Source of the DNA: an uncultured Tenacibaculum sp.
Lineage (GTDB): Bacteria; Bacteroidota; Bacteroidia; Flavobacteriales; Flavobacteriaceae
Length of the DNA stretch: 64,000 nucleotides
NCBI RefSeq assembly: GCF_947499065.1
Contig: NZ_CANMMT010000011.1
Location: forward strand, 1-64,000
Direction of reading: 5' to 3'
The notes beneath the pieces were generated by a model. It had not been told where the DNA came from, searched no databases, and was given only the letters and a program-made list of their open reading frames with translations. The translations under genes were made by a program, and so were the position numbers. This document shows, piece after piece, positions 29,472 to 38,488 of the stretch (position 1 is the stretch's first letter; each line of letters starts with the position of its first letter).

Positions 29472-29876
29472 TTAAACCATCAAAGAAGTTATAAAACCAA
29501 AGATGAAATTTAAAAGAAGAAACTGATTGAATTTCATGTAATAGTATATTATCAATCCAAAGTTTAAAAAACTTATGGTGTATATGATGTATTTAAAAGA
29601 AAGACTATTAGGAATGTAGAGGTTTAATATTGAAAAAATTAATAATACGGAAAATATTAAACCTGTAGCAATTAGATTTATTTTGTTTTCCTGTGTTACA
29701 TCTTTCTTTAGGTTTATTATTAATCTTATTGGGAAAAAATAAAATGAAATAATAATGGCAAAAAATGCATACAGATATATTGGAAAAGCATTTTTTGTAG
29801 CTACAAATAGTAATATAGCGTTGGTGATAACCAAAATGTAATCTGTTTTTGTTTCAATTTTATTTATTTTGTTCAT
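29472..29876 (-). CDS. Small integral membrane protein, unknown
   Basis: 134 residues, very hydrophobic, with four or five predicted membrane helices (about 13-30, 33-55, 68-88, 93-112, 116-133) and a short charged N-terminus. I do not recognise the family. It lies 16 bases downstream of the Cys-rich lipoprotein gene and is probably cotranscribed with it, so the two may act together in the cell envelope. Confidence 0.6.
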   Translation of the reverse strand: MNKINKIETKTDYILVITNAILLFVATKNAFPIYLYAFFAIIISFYFFPIRLIINLKKDVTQENKINLIATGLIFSVLLIFSILNLYIPNSLSFKYIIYTISFLNFGLIIYYYMKFNQFLLLNFIFGFITSLMV

Positions 29877-29892
29877 AAAGATTAAAGTTTAA

Positions 29893-30513
29893 TTAAAAAA
29901 TACAATCATAACCACAAGTTGAAGCCCATTCAGTAACTTTAATAGGGGCTTTGACTATAAACCATATTTTAGAAACTATGTTAGAATCCTCAAGTTTTTG
30001 TGCTTTTCTGTACATGCAACAATTCATACAGCCGCGATAAGCACAATCTTCCCAATCCTTAGCTTCATAGGTATTGTTACTTAAATTAACATAATTGATT
30101 AGTTTCTGATAAAAATCTATGGCATTAATACAAAATAGCTTGTCAGATTCGCTAATATTTTTGTTTTGAATTTGTCCAATATATGTGTCAGTAAACTGAG
30201 TTAAGTCGCCTTTTGTATTTAAATCAGAGAAATACTGTTTTAATATTTCGTTTTGAACTTCGTTTAAAGCTTCAGTTTTTGATTTTAAATCAGTTTGGTT
30301 GTCATAATAATCATTTAGGATAGTTTCTATTTTAGTATTTATCTCTTTTTTGTTTTTGGTAGCTGATAACTCTTCAAGACGATTAAAAAAGTTTTCGTTT
30401 TTTTGAAGTATTTGATCAACGGCATTAAGTTGGATTACTGAATCTGTTTGCTTTTCATTTTGACAACTCAAAAACAACACAATAAGTAATGTTGATATTT
30501 TTAAATATTTCAT
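29893..30513 (-). CDS. Cys-rich lipoprotein, unknown
   Basis: 206 residues. The N-terminus is a lipoprotein signal (LIVLFLSC, Cys17). The middle is helical and charged. The C-terminal 55 residues carry clustered cysteines: DCAYRGCMNCCMYRK, then STCGYDCIF at the very end. This could be a disulfide-stabilised or metal-binding tail. I do not recognise the family and see no catalytic motif. It is followed at 16 bases by a small membrane-protein gene. Confidence 0.65.
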   Translation of the reverse strand: MKYLKISTLLIVLFLSCQNEKQTDSVIQLNAVDQILQKNENFFNRLEELSATKNKKEINTKIETILNDYYDNQTDLKSKTEALNEVQNEILKQYFSDLNTKGDLTQFTDTYIGQIQNKNISESDKLFCINAIDFYQKLINYVNLSNNTYEAKDWEDCAYRGCMNCCMYRKAQKLEDSNIVSKIWFIVKAPIKVTEWASTCGYDCIF

Positions 30514-30804
30514 AGTTTTTAAATTTAAATATTATGTGTTTAATATCTAGAGCAAACATGTTTGTGTAGCTGCTCTTATAAAATTAAGTAAGGAAAGCTT
30601 AAGTTGTTGTTAAGGAAATAATGGTTACTAATTATAATTTAAGTAGAGTAAGGATATGATGCTCTTTGTCTCTTGAAGGAACTAAGACTAAATGGAGTTG
30701 TTGTTTAAAGAGCTTAATAATTAGTGGATAGAGAAGAGATGTGTTTGTTGGTTTTCTCTCATACTTTTGTTTTAGTTTTATATTTACTGTTTTTCAATTA
30801 TTGC

Positions 30805-31056
30805 TTAATCATTTTTTATTTGTTTAATGAGGTTTTTAAGTTCTGAATCAATCGATTTTTGTTCTTTGAGATGGTTGTTAAAAACGGTAATAATAGCTCT
30901 AGCAATAATCAAGTTTTTTCTTTTTCCAGAGTAAACTTTTTGAATAGTTTCTAAGGAGAATTTATGTCCATTTTGAATTAAAAACTCTCGAACCTTTTCT
31001 CTGTATTTAGGAGGTTTAATTTTTTCTAATTCATTGCGTTGTGTTATTGATATCAT
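30805..31056 (-). CDS. Small HTH-like protein
   Basis: 83 residues, basic at the N-terminus. The stretch from about 30 to 65 (SLETIQKVYSGKRKNLIIAR) reads like a recognition helix-turn-helix of the Cro/XRE type. It is divergent from another small HTH protein gene (31201), with 144 bases between them, and has its own well-spaced promoter. The pair resembles a phage-type repressor/Cro switch, but there are no phage genes around. A DNA-binding role is inferred. Confidence 0.6.
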   Translation of the reverse strand: MISITQRNELEKIKPPKYREKVREFLIQNGHKFSLETIQKVYSGKRKNLIIARAIITVFNNHLKEQKSIDSELKNLIKQIKND

Positions 31057-31132
31057 AAAAACTGTAATTAATTTTTATAAAACACATAACAAATAATTTT
31101 ATATTTGTACGTGTTTTGTACTTATATCACTA

Positions 31133-31163
31133 CAAATATACAAACAAAATTCCTTAACGCAAA
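31133..31163 (-). promoter_or_regulatory. Full -33/-7 promoter for the 30805 gene
   Basis: On the minus strand TTTG (31160-31163) and TATATTTG (31133-31140) are separated by exactly 19 bases, a good match to the Bacteroidota housekeeping promoter. Confidence 0.65.
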
Positions 31164-31200
31164 CAAAAATCAAAATAAATTAGAAAAAAGTTGTTTTTGA

Positions 31201-31587
31201 ATGGAAGATTTTATAGATGAAACGTATAAAAGAGTAGAGCAAATAATTAATTATAAAAGGTTTAATATCAGGTCTTTTGAGGAGGAGATTAACGTTTCGA
31301 ACAATTCGATAGGAACAGCAATTAGAAGAAAGTCGTCATTTAAGAGTAATGTATTAAACAAAATTCTCCATTCGTTTCCAGAAATAGATCCAACATGGTT
31401 ATTAACGGGAAGAGGAGAGATGCTTTTAAATAACAAAGGAGAATATATAGCAAGTGAGCCTAGTTCTTTGTATGAACCAGAAATAATTGCTAATCAAGTG
31501 AAAGAAAGTTTGTTGAAGTTGCTTTTAGAGGACGGAGAGGTTAAGAAAGCATTAATAACTCAAATAGAACAAGGTTTAAAAAAATAA
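31201..31587 (+). CDS. HTH repressor-like protein
   Basis: 128 residues. The N-terminal half is a Cro/CI-type helix-turn-helix (about 12-65) with FEEEINVSNNSIGTAIRR, followed by the DPTWLLTGRGEML motif common to Bacteroidota phage-repressor-like regulators. The C-terminal half is a helical, likely dimerising region. It is divergent from the small HTH gene at 30805. A TATATTTG at 31100-31107 could start its transcript. Targets unknown; a self-contained regulatory pair is the simplest reading. Confidence 0.72.
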   Translation: MEDFIDETYKRVEQIINYKRFNIRSFEEEINVSNNSIGTAIRRKSSFKSNVLNKILHSFPEIDPTWLLTGRGEMLLNNKGEYIASEPSSLYEPEIIANQVKESLLKLLLEDGEVKKALITQIEQGLKK

Positions 31588-31647
31588 AGCCCCGATTAGT
31601 GTTACTAACCAGGACTTTGTCGCATTTAAATAAAAAATAGAATTTTG

Positions 31648-32355
31648 TTATATTCTTCTGTCTTCTCTACGTTCCCTTCTATCTTCTCTAACTTCTTTGT
31701 AGTCTTCTTTTAATTCTGCTTTAGTAGCATTAATGTCAGCTAACATAGTTTTAGCAAATTCACGTAATAATTTAGTGTTAGTTGTAAGCTTATGCTTGCC
31801 AGATTTATTTTTAGAAATAACTAAATTGTAAGCTTTAATAGAACGATAAATCTCTTTTTGTCTGTTTGTTCTCGAAATTTGAGAAGCTAAATCTCTTTGG
31901 TCGTCTCTAAGGTCACGCTTATCATCTCTTTTGTCACGAACATCATCGGCGTATTCACGACGTTGTTTTTTATTGTTTCTATAAACAACATCTCTTCTTG
32001 ATAATTTTGCTTCTCGTTTAGAGGCTCTTAATTCCGATTTACTTCTCTTTACCTCTTTTTGGTCTTGTATAATTTTTCGTTCACTTTGAGCAATTTCTCT
32101 TTTCATATCGGAAAGAAGATCGGCTTTTATTCTCTTAAGTTTAACGTTGTTGTGATTAATAAAAGCATTTTCAAAAGCATTAATTTTTGATTTAAAACTA
32201 TGAAGTTGTTTAAAGTCTTTTTCTAGCTGAGCTTTATTAGTTTTAATCTCTTTTTTATTATCTATAGCTTCTTTAGTGTTTCTAACAAATTGTGCATTAG
32301 CAGTGCTAATGAAAAAGCAAAAAACTATACAGTAAGTAAAATTAAATCTTTTCAT
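31648..32355 (-). CDS. Secreted, highly charged coiled-coil protein
   Basis: 235 residues with a signal peptide (about 1-21, ending ANAQ) and a long, extremely charged helical body. Two low-complexity stretches stand out: DKRDDKRDLRDDQRDL in the middle and REDRRERREDRR at the C-terminus. No catalytic motif or known domain is evident. It is probably a periplasmic coiled-coil protein. It is followed in the same direction, upstream, by the NTF2-like gene, but a 60-base gap leaves operon status open. Confidence 0.65.
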   Translation of the reverse strand: MKRFNFTYCIVFCFFISTANAQFVRNTKEAIDNKKEIKTNKAQLEKDFKQLHSFKSKINAFENAFINHNNVKLKRIKADLLSDMKREIAQSERKIIQDQKEVKRSKSELRASKREAKLSRRDVVYRNNKKQRREYADDVRDKRDDKRDLRDDQRDLASQISRTNRQKEIYRSIKAYNLVISKNKSGKHKLTTNTKLLREFAKTMLADINATKAELKEDYKEVREDRRERREDRRI

Positions 32356-32418
32356 AATTCAAAAGGTTTTGTTTGCTATTTAGACCTAGAGAAATAAAAA
32401 AAGTTTAAATTAAGAGTG

Positions 32419-32952
32419 TTAAGGAGTTTTTAAAATAAATGTATCAAGTTCATTTATATCATGAGCTTTTACATAATCTTTTTCACCAATACTGTTATTT
32501 TCATTCGAATCATAATCCATGAAAATTTTCCAAACATTATTTTCTTTGATAAGAATTACGTGGAATTTACCATAAAAGATTTGCTCCTTTTGGTCAGGTT
32601 GTTTTCTTGTTAATTTATAGATACCTCTTTCACTAGCAATAGAATCGTTATTAATTCTTTCAAAAAAACGAAGTGAAATATTATTGGTAATATTCTTTTC
32701 TTTAGTTTTAGAAAAACTAGTTTTATAATTATTTATATATGTTTTGTAATCAGAAATTCTTTTACCGCCAGAGATTCTAATTAGTTTTTTTGAATGGATT
32801 TTCTCCATTATTTGATACTCTAAAGAATCAAATGCTTGATAAAACTTAAACCAAACTTTATTAATGTCTTCAAGGTTTTTTCTCGATTGAGAATAATTAT
32901 AGTTTGAAATTATAAATAATAATAAAAAGAAGAAGGTGGTTTTTTTAAACAT
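32419..32952 (-). CDS. Secreted NTF2-like (DUF4440-type) protein
   Basis: 177 residues with a signal peptide (about 1-21, ending NYSQ). The body fits the SnoaL/NTF2-like cone fold: an N-terminal helix (NKVWFKFYQAFDSLEYQIME), a middle strand region, and the closing strands FHVILIKENNVWKIFMDYDS that are typical of DUF4440-like proteins. No catalytic residues can be assigned. Ligand and role unknown. Confidence 0.6.
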   Translation of the reverse strand: MFKKTTFFFLLLFIISNYNYSQSRKNLEDINKVWFKFYQAFDSLEYQIMEKIHSKKLIRISGGKRISDYKTYINNYKTSFSKTKEKNITNNISLRFFERINNDSIASERGIYKLTRKQPDQKEQIFYGKFHVILIKENNVWKIFMDYDSNENNSIGEKDYVKAHDINELDTFILKTP

Positions 32953-33033
32953 GACTTTTTTGTAGTTAAAAAATAAAAAGTGGTATTAAAAATAGTTAAA
33001 ATAATTTACTAAACTGCCAAAACAGCAGTCTTT

Positions 33034-33041
33034 TAGCTTTG
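33034..33041 (+). promoter_or_regulatory. -7 promoter element (TAGCTTTG)
   Basis: TAGCTTTG matches TAnnTTTG and ends 36 bases before the ATG at 33078. It overlaps the upstream in-frame TTG at 33039, arguing against that start. Confidence 0.45.
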
Positions 33042-33077
33042 GTACGGTTATGGATTTATAGAAGAAAAAACGAAGAG

Positions 33078-33425
33078 ATGAAAGTATTTTTAAAATTATT
33101 ATTAACGGCTTTAGCAGTTATCATATTAGCAAATATATTACCAGGAATAGCGGTAAATAATTATGTTACGGCTGTAATAGTTGCAGCAGTAATTTCACTG
33201 CTAAATATGTTTGTGCGTCCGTTATTAATATTTTTTACACTACCAGCTACTATAGTTACTTTAGGGTTGTTCCTTTTTGTAATAAATGCAATTATCATAT
33301 TGTTAGCAGGTAAGTTAGTAGGGGGATTTGTAGTAAGTGGATTTTTTGCGGCACTATTATTTAGTGTGTTATTATCCATATTTAGGTCGTTCCTATTCTC
33401 ACTTTTAAAAGAAGAAAAGAGTTAA
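33078..33425 (+). CDS. Phage holin superfamily IV-like small membrane protein
   Basis: I use the ATG at 33078 (MKVFLKLLLTALAV). The 115-residue protein has four membrane helices and the family pattern of the mycobacterial 4-TMS holin superfamily: LANILPGIAVNNY, NMFVRPLLIFFTLPATIVTLGLF and a C-terminal FAALLFSVLLSIF. Despite the name, such proteins are widespread chromosomal membrane proteins with no lysis partner; none is present here. Function unknown. It stands alone between small envelope genes and tig. Confidence 0.8.
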   Translation: MKVFLKLLLTALAVIILANILPGIAVNNYVTAVIVAAVISLLNMFVRPLLIFFTLPATIVTLGLFLFVINAIIILLAGKLVGGFVVSGFFAALLFSVLLSIFRSFLFSLLKEEKS

Positions 33426-33505
33426 AAAACACAAGATGTTTAGAATCAAGAAGTAAGACGGTAAAATAAAAGAAAAGAAAGTCGATATTCTTGTGTCTAA
33501 TTGTC

Positions 33506-33536
33506 TTGTTTCTAAATAAATAAAGTAGTAATTTTG
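33506..33536 (+). promoter_or_regulatory. -33/-7 promoter for tig
   Basis: TTG (33506-33508) and TAATTTTG (33529-33536) are 20 bases apart; the -7 element ends 29 bases before the tig ATG. Confidence 0.6.
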
Positions 33537-33565
33537 CACCCGATTTTAAAGAAACAGATTTTAAG

Positions 33566-34888
33566 ATGAATATTACAAAAGAAAACGTAGATGCGCTAAA
33601 CGCAGTTGTAAAAGTTGATATAGTTGCAGAAGATTATCAAGATAAAGTAACAAAAGTATTAAACGATTACCGTAAGACAGCGAACATCCCAGGGTTTAGA
33701 AAAGGTCAAGTACCAATGGGGATGGTAAAGAAGCAATACGGAAAATCAGTAATGATAGATGAAGTAAACAAGCTTTTACAAGAATCATTAAATAAATTCT
33801 TAGTTGAAGAGAAGTTAGATATTTTAGGTAACCCATTACCAAAAGTACAAGATGATTTTAATTGGGATGCTGATAAATTTTCTTTTGAGTTCGAATTAGG
33901 ATTAGCTCCTGAATTTGACGTAAACTTAAAGCCAAAGAAAAAAGTAACTCAATATAATATTGTTGCAACTGACGAATTAATCGAGAAAGAATTAGAAAAC
34001 ATTCAAACTCGTTATGGTAAAATGTCAGCTAAAGAAGAAGGTACAGAAGTAGCTAACATTACTGGTACATTTGTAAACGAAGAAAAAGAGATTAACAAAA
34101 AATCTACAATCTCTGTAAAAGATATTAAAGGAAAAACTAACTTAAAGAAGTTTGTTGGAGCTAAAGTTGGAGATGTTTTAGAATTAAAAACTAAAAATTT
34201 ATTCGAAGAAGAGCACAAATTACAACAAGCTTTAGGTGTTTCTCATGATGATGCTAAAGAATTAGAGATTCCAGTTACTTTAACAATCGAAGAAATTACA
34301 GAAATTGAACCAGCTGAGTTAGATAAGGAATTATTTGACAAGTTATTTGCTGATGGAAGTGTAAATACTGTAACTGAATTAAAAGAAAAAATTAAAGAAG
34401 ACGCAGAAAAGCAATTCCAACAACAAGCAGATCAGCAATTATTAAATGCAGTTACTGAAAACTTAGTTGAAAACACAAAGTTTGACTTACCTGTTGAGTT
34501 TTTACAAAAGTGGTTACAAACTGCAGGAGAGAAGCAATTAACAACTGAAGAAGCTGCTGCAGAGTACGAAAAGTCTGAAAAAGGATTACGTTACCAATTA
34601 ATCGAAGGAAAGATTATGAAAGATAACGATATCAAATTAGACTATGCAGAGTTAGTAGACTATGCAAAAGGATTTATCCGTGCTCAAATGGCTCAGTTTG
34701 GTAACATGAACCCAGAAGAAAAAGAGTTAGATGATATCGCTGGAAGAATCTTACAAAATCAAGATGAGGCTCAAAAATTACAAGGACAGTTAATAAGCCA
34801 AAAATTATTAGCTTTCTATAAAGAAAATATGAGTTTTGATACAAAAGAACTTTCTTACGAAGATTTCATTAAAGAAGTATATAAGTAA
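33566..34888 (+). CDS. tig: Trigger factor
   Basis: 440 residues, normal for the family. The N-terminal ribosome-binding domain has the signature NIPGFRKGQVPMGMVKKQYG (about residues 42-61). A short FKBP-like middle domain (about 150-235) is weakly conserved in sequence. The C-terminal helical arms (about 250-430) form the chaperone cradle. It binds nascent chains at the ribosome exit. A terminator follows, then clpP and clpX, the classical tig-clpP-clpX order. Confidence 0.93.
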   Translation: MNITKENVDALNAVVKVDIVAEDYQDKVTKVLNDYRKTANIPGFRKGQVPMGMVKKQYGKSVMIDEVNKLLQESLNKFLVEEKLDILGNPLPKVQDDFNWDADKFSFEFELGLAPEFDVNLKPKKKVTQYNIVATDELIEKELENIQTRYGKMSAKEEGTEVANITGTFVNEEKEINKKSTISVKDIKGKTNLKKFVGAKVGDVLELKTKNLFEEEHKLQQALGVSHDDAKELEIPVTLTIEEITEIEPAELDKELFDKLFADGSVNTVTELKEKIKEDAEKQFQQQADQQLLNAVTENLVENTKFDLPVEFLQKWLQTAGEKQLTTEEAAAEYEKSEKGLRYQLIEGKIMKDNDIKLDYAELVDYAKGFIRAQMAQFGNMNPEEKELDDIAGRILQNQDEAQKLQGQLISQKLLAFYKENMSFDTKELSYEDFIKEVYK

Positions 34889-34910
34889 CAGTTTAAGACT
34901 GATATGATTG

Positions 34911-34940
34911 AAAAACCTGAATGAAAATTCAGGTTTTTTT
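34911..34940 (+). terminator. Terminator after tig
   Basis: Stem AAAACCTGAAT with ATTCAGGTTTT around a GAAA loop, followed by a T run, 23 bases after the tig stop. Confidence 0.88.
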
Positions 34941-35015
34941 AGCCATAAACAGTAACAAAATACTAACGAAATAGTTCTTATATTTACATCATATAACCAA
35001 AAAAACATTTTAAGA

Positions 35016-35675
35016 ATGGATTACGGAAAAGAATTCGAGAAATACGCAACAAAGCACCACGGAATAAATAGCACATACTTAGGAAAAGTAACAAGCAGTT
35101 TAACTCCATACATTATGGAAGAACGTCAAATGAATATTACTCAAATGGACGTTTTCTCTCGTTTAATGATGGATAGAATTATCTTTTTAGGAACAGGTAT
35201 TAACGACCAAGTAGCTAATGTAATTCAAGCGCAATTATTATTCTTAGAAAGTGTAGATGCAAGTAAAGATATTTCAATCTATATCAATTCACCAGGAGGA
35301 GGAGTTTATGCAGGTTTAGGTATTTACGATACTATGCAGTTTATTAAGCCAGATGTAGCAACAATTTGTACTGGTATGGCAGCTTCAATGGGAGCAGTTT
35401 TAATGTGTGCAGGGGAAAAGGGAAAGCGTTCAGCGTTACCACACTCGCGTATCATGATTCACCAACCATTAGGAGGAGCACAAGGACAAGCTTCTGACAT
35501 GGAAATTACTGTAAAAGAAATAGGGAAGTTAAAAACTGAATTATATAATATTATTTCACACCATTCAGGGCAACCTTTTGACAAAGTTCATGCCGATTCT
35601 GATAGAGATTATTGGATGAAAGCTGATGAAGCAAAAGCTTACGGAATGGTTGATGAGATTTTAACAAGAAAATAA
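35016..35675 (+). CDS. clpP: ATP-dependent Clp protease proteolytic subunit
   Basis: 219 residues with the complete catalytic triad: Ser124 in GMAASMGA, His149 in RIMIHQPLGG and Asp194 in HADSDRDYW. The N-terminus (MDYGKEFEKYATKHHGI) is a short propeptide typical of Bacteroidota. It forms the ClpP barrel that degrades proteins unfolded by ClpX. clpX follows 42 bases on, so the two are likely cotranscribed. Confidence 0.97.
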   Translation: MDYGKEFEKYATKHHGINSTYLGKVTSSLTPYIMEERQMNITQMDVFSRLMMDRIIFLGTGINDQVANVIQAQLLFLESVDASKDISIYINSPGGGVYAGLGIYDTMQFIKPDVATICTGMAASMGAVLMCAGEKGKRSALPHSRIMIHQPLGGAQGQASDMEITVKEIGKLKTELYNIISHHSGQPFDKVHADSDRDYWMKADEAKAYGMVDEILTRK

Positions 35676-35717
35676 GAATAACAATAGCTAAGTAATAATT
35701 AGCTCAAAGTTGATAAG

Positions 35718-36956
35718 ATGTCGAAAGAAGAAAATTTACAATGTTCCTTTTGTGGGCGTAAAAAACCAGAAACCGATTTATTAATCGCTGGATTAGATGC
35801 ACATATTTGTGATAAATGTATCGAACAAGCTCATGGAATAGTTGAGGAAGAAATTGCTGAAGCTAAAACAGGAGGTTTGTCTCAAGATTTAACATTAAAG
35901 AAGCCAAAAGAAATTAAAGCTTTTTTAGATGAATATATTATTGGGCAAACAGAAACCAAAAGAGCAATGTCTGTAGCTGTGTATAATCACTATAAACGAT
36001 TATTACAAGTTAAAGATGATGAAGATGAAGTTGAGATTGAAAAGTCAAACATTGTTTTAGTTGGAGAAACAGGAACAGGAAAAACATTAGTAGCTCGTAC
36101 CATTGCAAAAATGTTAAATGTACCATTTTCAATTGTTGATGCAACAGTTTTAACTCAAGCAGGGTATGTAGGAGAGGATGTAGAAAGTATTTTGAGTCGT
36201 TTATTACAAGCTGCTGATTATGATGTTGAAAAAGCAGAAAAAGGGATTGTTTTTATTGATGAGATTGATAAAATAGCACGTAAAGGTGATAATCCTTCAA
36301 TTACTCGAGATGTTTCTGGAGAAGGTGTTCAGCAGGCTTTATTAAAGCTTTTAGAAGGAGCTGTAGTAAATGTGGCACCAAAAGGAGGTAGAAAACATCC
36401 TGAACAAAAGTTTATTGAAGTAAATACTAAAGATATTTTATTTATAGCCGGAGGAGCATTTTCTGGAATAGATAGAATTATTAGTAATCGTTTAAATATG
36501 CAAGCGGTAGGTTATAGTGCGTCAATAGATGAAGACAAGATTGATGAGAGTAATTTATTACAGTATATTATTCCTTCAGATTTAAAATCTTTTGGATTGA
36601 TACCTGAAATCATTGGACGTTTACCTGTGTTAAGTTACATGAATCCTTTAGATGCAAAAACTTTAAGAGCTATTTTAACAGAGCCTAAAAATTCAATCAT
36701 TAAGCAGTATACTAAATTGTTCGCTATGGATGATGTAGAGTTCTCGTTAACAGAAGAAGCTTTACAGTATATTGTAGATAAAGCAATTGAGTATAAGCTA
36801 GGAGCACGTGGATTACGTTCGTTATGTGAAGCTATTTTAACTGACGCAATGTTTGATATGCCTAGTTCTGATGACAAAGAGTTTACAGTAACTAAAGAAT
36901 ACGCAGAGGCGAAATTAACGAAGTCGGCCTTAAAGAAATTGAGAGCAGCTTCTTAA
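35718..36956 (+). CDS. clpX: Clp protease ATP-binding subunit ClpX
   Basis: 412 residues. The N-terminal zinc domain keeps all four cysteines (CSFC near residue 9 and CDKC near 35). The AAA+ module has Walker [10 protein letters not shown], Walker [11 protein letters not shown], pore loops including GYVGEDVES, the IGF-like loop region, and sensor 2 in LGARGLRSL. It unfolds substrates and feeds them to ClpP. The intact zinc domain contrasts with zinc-site loss in DnaG and AccD elsewhere in this window. Confidence 0.97.
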   Translation: MSKEENLQCSFCGRKKPETDLLIAGLDAHICDKCIEQAHGIVEEEIAEAKTGGLSQDLTLKKPKEIKAFLDEYIIGQTETKRAMSVAVYNHYKRLLQVKDDEDEVEIEKSNIVLVGETGTGKTLVARTIAKMLNVPFSIVDATVLTQAGYVGEDVESILSRLLQAADYDVEKAEKGIVFIDEIDKIARKGDNPSITRDVSGEGVQQALLKLLEGAVVNVAPKGGRKHPEQKFIEVNTKDILFIAGGAFSGIDRIISNRLNMQAVGYSASIDEDKIDESNLLQYIIPSDLKSFGLIPEIIGRLPVLSYMNPLDAKTLRAILTEPKNSIIKQYTKLFAMDDVEFSLTEEALQYIVDKAIEYKLGARGLRSLCEAILTDAMFDMPSSDDKEFTVTKEYAEAKLTKSALKKLRAAS

Positions 36957-36975
36957 GCTTAGTTAATTCATAAAT

Positions 36976-37010
36976 AAAAAAGACCACATTTTAAAATGTG
37001 GTCTTTTTTT
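36976..37010. terminator. Bidirectional terminator after clpX
   Basis: Perfect stem AGACCACATTTT with AAAATGTGGTCT flanked by A and T runs, between convergent clpX and the LRR gene. Confidence 0.9.
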
Positions 37011-37032
37011 ATAATACTATTTGAAACTAAGA

Positions 37033-38367
37033 TTAATTTTTAATTTTACTGTGCTTTTTAATCCATTCATTTAGTTGAACAGGAGTTAATTTATATTTCT
37101 GTTGTACTTCTTTTTTCTTACTTAGTATGTAAGTTGGATTTAAAACAGCAGCATCATATTCGCTTACTACAGCTTTTTTGAATTTTGTATAATGACTATC
37201 AGTAGTTTCTTGTGGTTGTTCTGTTTTAGCTTTTAAAGAAGGAGTACCAAATGATTTTATCCATTCTGTAAATTGCTCAGGATTTAATTTGTATTTTTTT
37301 TGAATTTCCTCTTTTTTACTTTGTAAGTAAGTTGGGCTTAATACTAATTTTTCATATTCTTCTACTGCAGCTCTTTTAAATTTTGAATAATGAGCAATAG
37401 TACTTTTTTTCTGAGAACTTGCATTAGAAGGGGTATTTGAGCTTAAATTAGAGTATTTTGTTATCCATTGAGCAAATTGTTCTGGGTTTAACTGGTATTT
37501 TTGTTGAAGTTCAGCTTTTTTATTCTCTAAGTGGGCTTCGGCTAATACTAATTTATCATATTCAGTAATAACTGAAAGTTGAAACTTCTCATAATAATTA
37601 GCAGCTGAATCACTGGATTGGTTACTTGTACTAACCTTAGGTGTTTCTACTTTTTTCTGAGGAGTCGAGTTTTGAGGTGTATTTTTTTTCTCAGTATTTT
37701 TTGCAACAGTATTCGTGTTAAGTACTTCTGAAGCTTTATTAGCATAAGAAGTGGTTCCGTCTTTATACCAACCAGAAGGAATGTTATTAAGTTGAGAATC
37801 ATTAGCTACAATAACATCTATTTTATTATTAGTAGCATCTAAGTTTTCAAGATTGTGACAGCCTTTAACATCAAGTTCAGTTAGGTTGTTAAAGCTACAG
37901 TATAGAGTTTCTAAACGATCATTGTTTCCTAAAATTAAACTACTTAATTTATTATTATCACAACTTACATACACTAGTTCGGTATTATTGCTAAGATTTA
38001 AACTTTCTATTTGGTTTTCACTACAGTTTAAGAAAGTAATCGATTTACTTTTTGATAAATCAATCTTAGTAATATTATTACCAAAACAATCTAAACGCTT
38101 TAAATTAGGAAAGCTTTCTAAACCAGTTAAGTCTTTAATTTTAGAATGTACGTTTGGTAACAGTTTATTTGTTATAGGGTTATTAATATTTAAATTAACA
38201 ACATACGCCGCATCGCTAACTAAAATAGTACCATTCAAACCATTAGTATCAATGTCTAAGTCAATTAAACATTCTTCAAGGCCAATATCAGGTATACGGA
38301 TAGTTTCTTGAGAAAATAAATTAGCACATAGAAATAAAGATAACCAAAGGCTTATATATGTTTTCAT
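37033..38367 (-). CDS. Secreted LRR protein with three C-terminal repeats
   Basis: I start at the ATG at 38367 (MKTYISLW), giving 444 residues and a signal peptide ending LFSQ. Residues about 50-190 are irregular leucine-rich repeats (LKRLDCFGNNITKIDLS, ITFLNCSENQIESLNLS, LETLYCSFNNLTELDV). A Ser/Thr/Asn-rich linker follows. The last 190 residues hold three copies of a roughly 45-residue helical repeat with the cores EYxxxVL, KKxELQQKYxLxPEQFxEWI, each separated by a low-complexity spacer. I do not recognise the repeat. The LRR part probably binds a partner protein at the surface or in the periplasm. Confidence 0.75.
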   Translation of the reverse strand: MKTYISLWLSLFLCANLFSQETIRIPDIGLEECLIDLDIDTNGLNGTILVSDAAYVVNLNINNPITNKLLPNVHSKIKDLTGLESFPNLKRLDCFGNNITKIDLSKSKSITFLNCSENQIESLNLSNNTELVYVSCDNNKLSSLILGNNDRLETLYCSFNNLTELDVKGCHNLENLDATNNKIDVIVANDSQLNNIPSGWYKDGTTSYANKASEVLNTNTVAKNTEKKNTPQNSTPQKKVETPKVSTSNQSSDSAANYYEKFQLSVITEYDKLVLAEAHLENKKAELQQKYQLNPEQFAQWITKYSNLSSNTPSNASSQKKSTIAHYSKFKRAAVEEYEKLVLSPTYLQSKKEEIQKKYKLNPEQFTEWIKSFGTPSLKAKTEQPQETTDSHYTKFKKAVVSEYDAAVLNPTYILSKKKEVQQKYKLTPVQLNEWIKKHSKIKN

Positions 38368-38488
38368 AAAAAGGGAATTTGGGGTCAAAAGTATAAAATT
38401 TCGATAAAATTACCTTTAAAAGAGAACTTATTTTTGAGTTAAAGCCTATTATTGGTTTTCTTTATTAATAGAATAAAAAGGTAAAAAA

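Noticed and set aside
30514..30804. Possible gene or RNA in the 291-base gap
   Set aside because: Only a short palindrome (CAAACATGTTTG near 30552) and no convincing frame, promoter or terminator pair.
31588..31640. Terminator after the HTH gene at 31201
   Set aside because: The inverted repeat is imperfect, with several mismatches and no T run, so I do not list it.
33078..33425. Holin-like membrane protein as a sign of prophage
   Set aside because: The superfamily is common on chromosomes and no endolysin, capsid or tail gene lies nearby.
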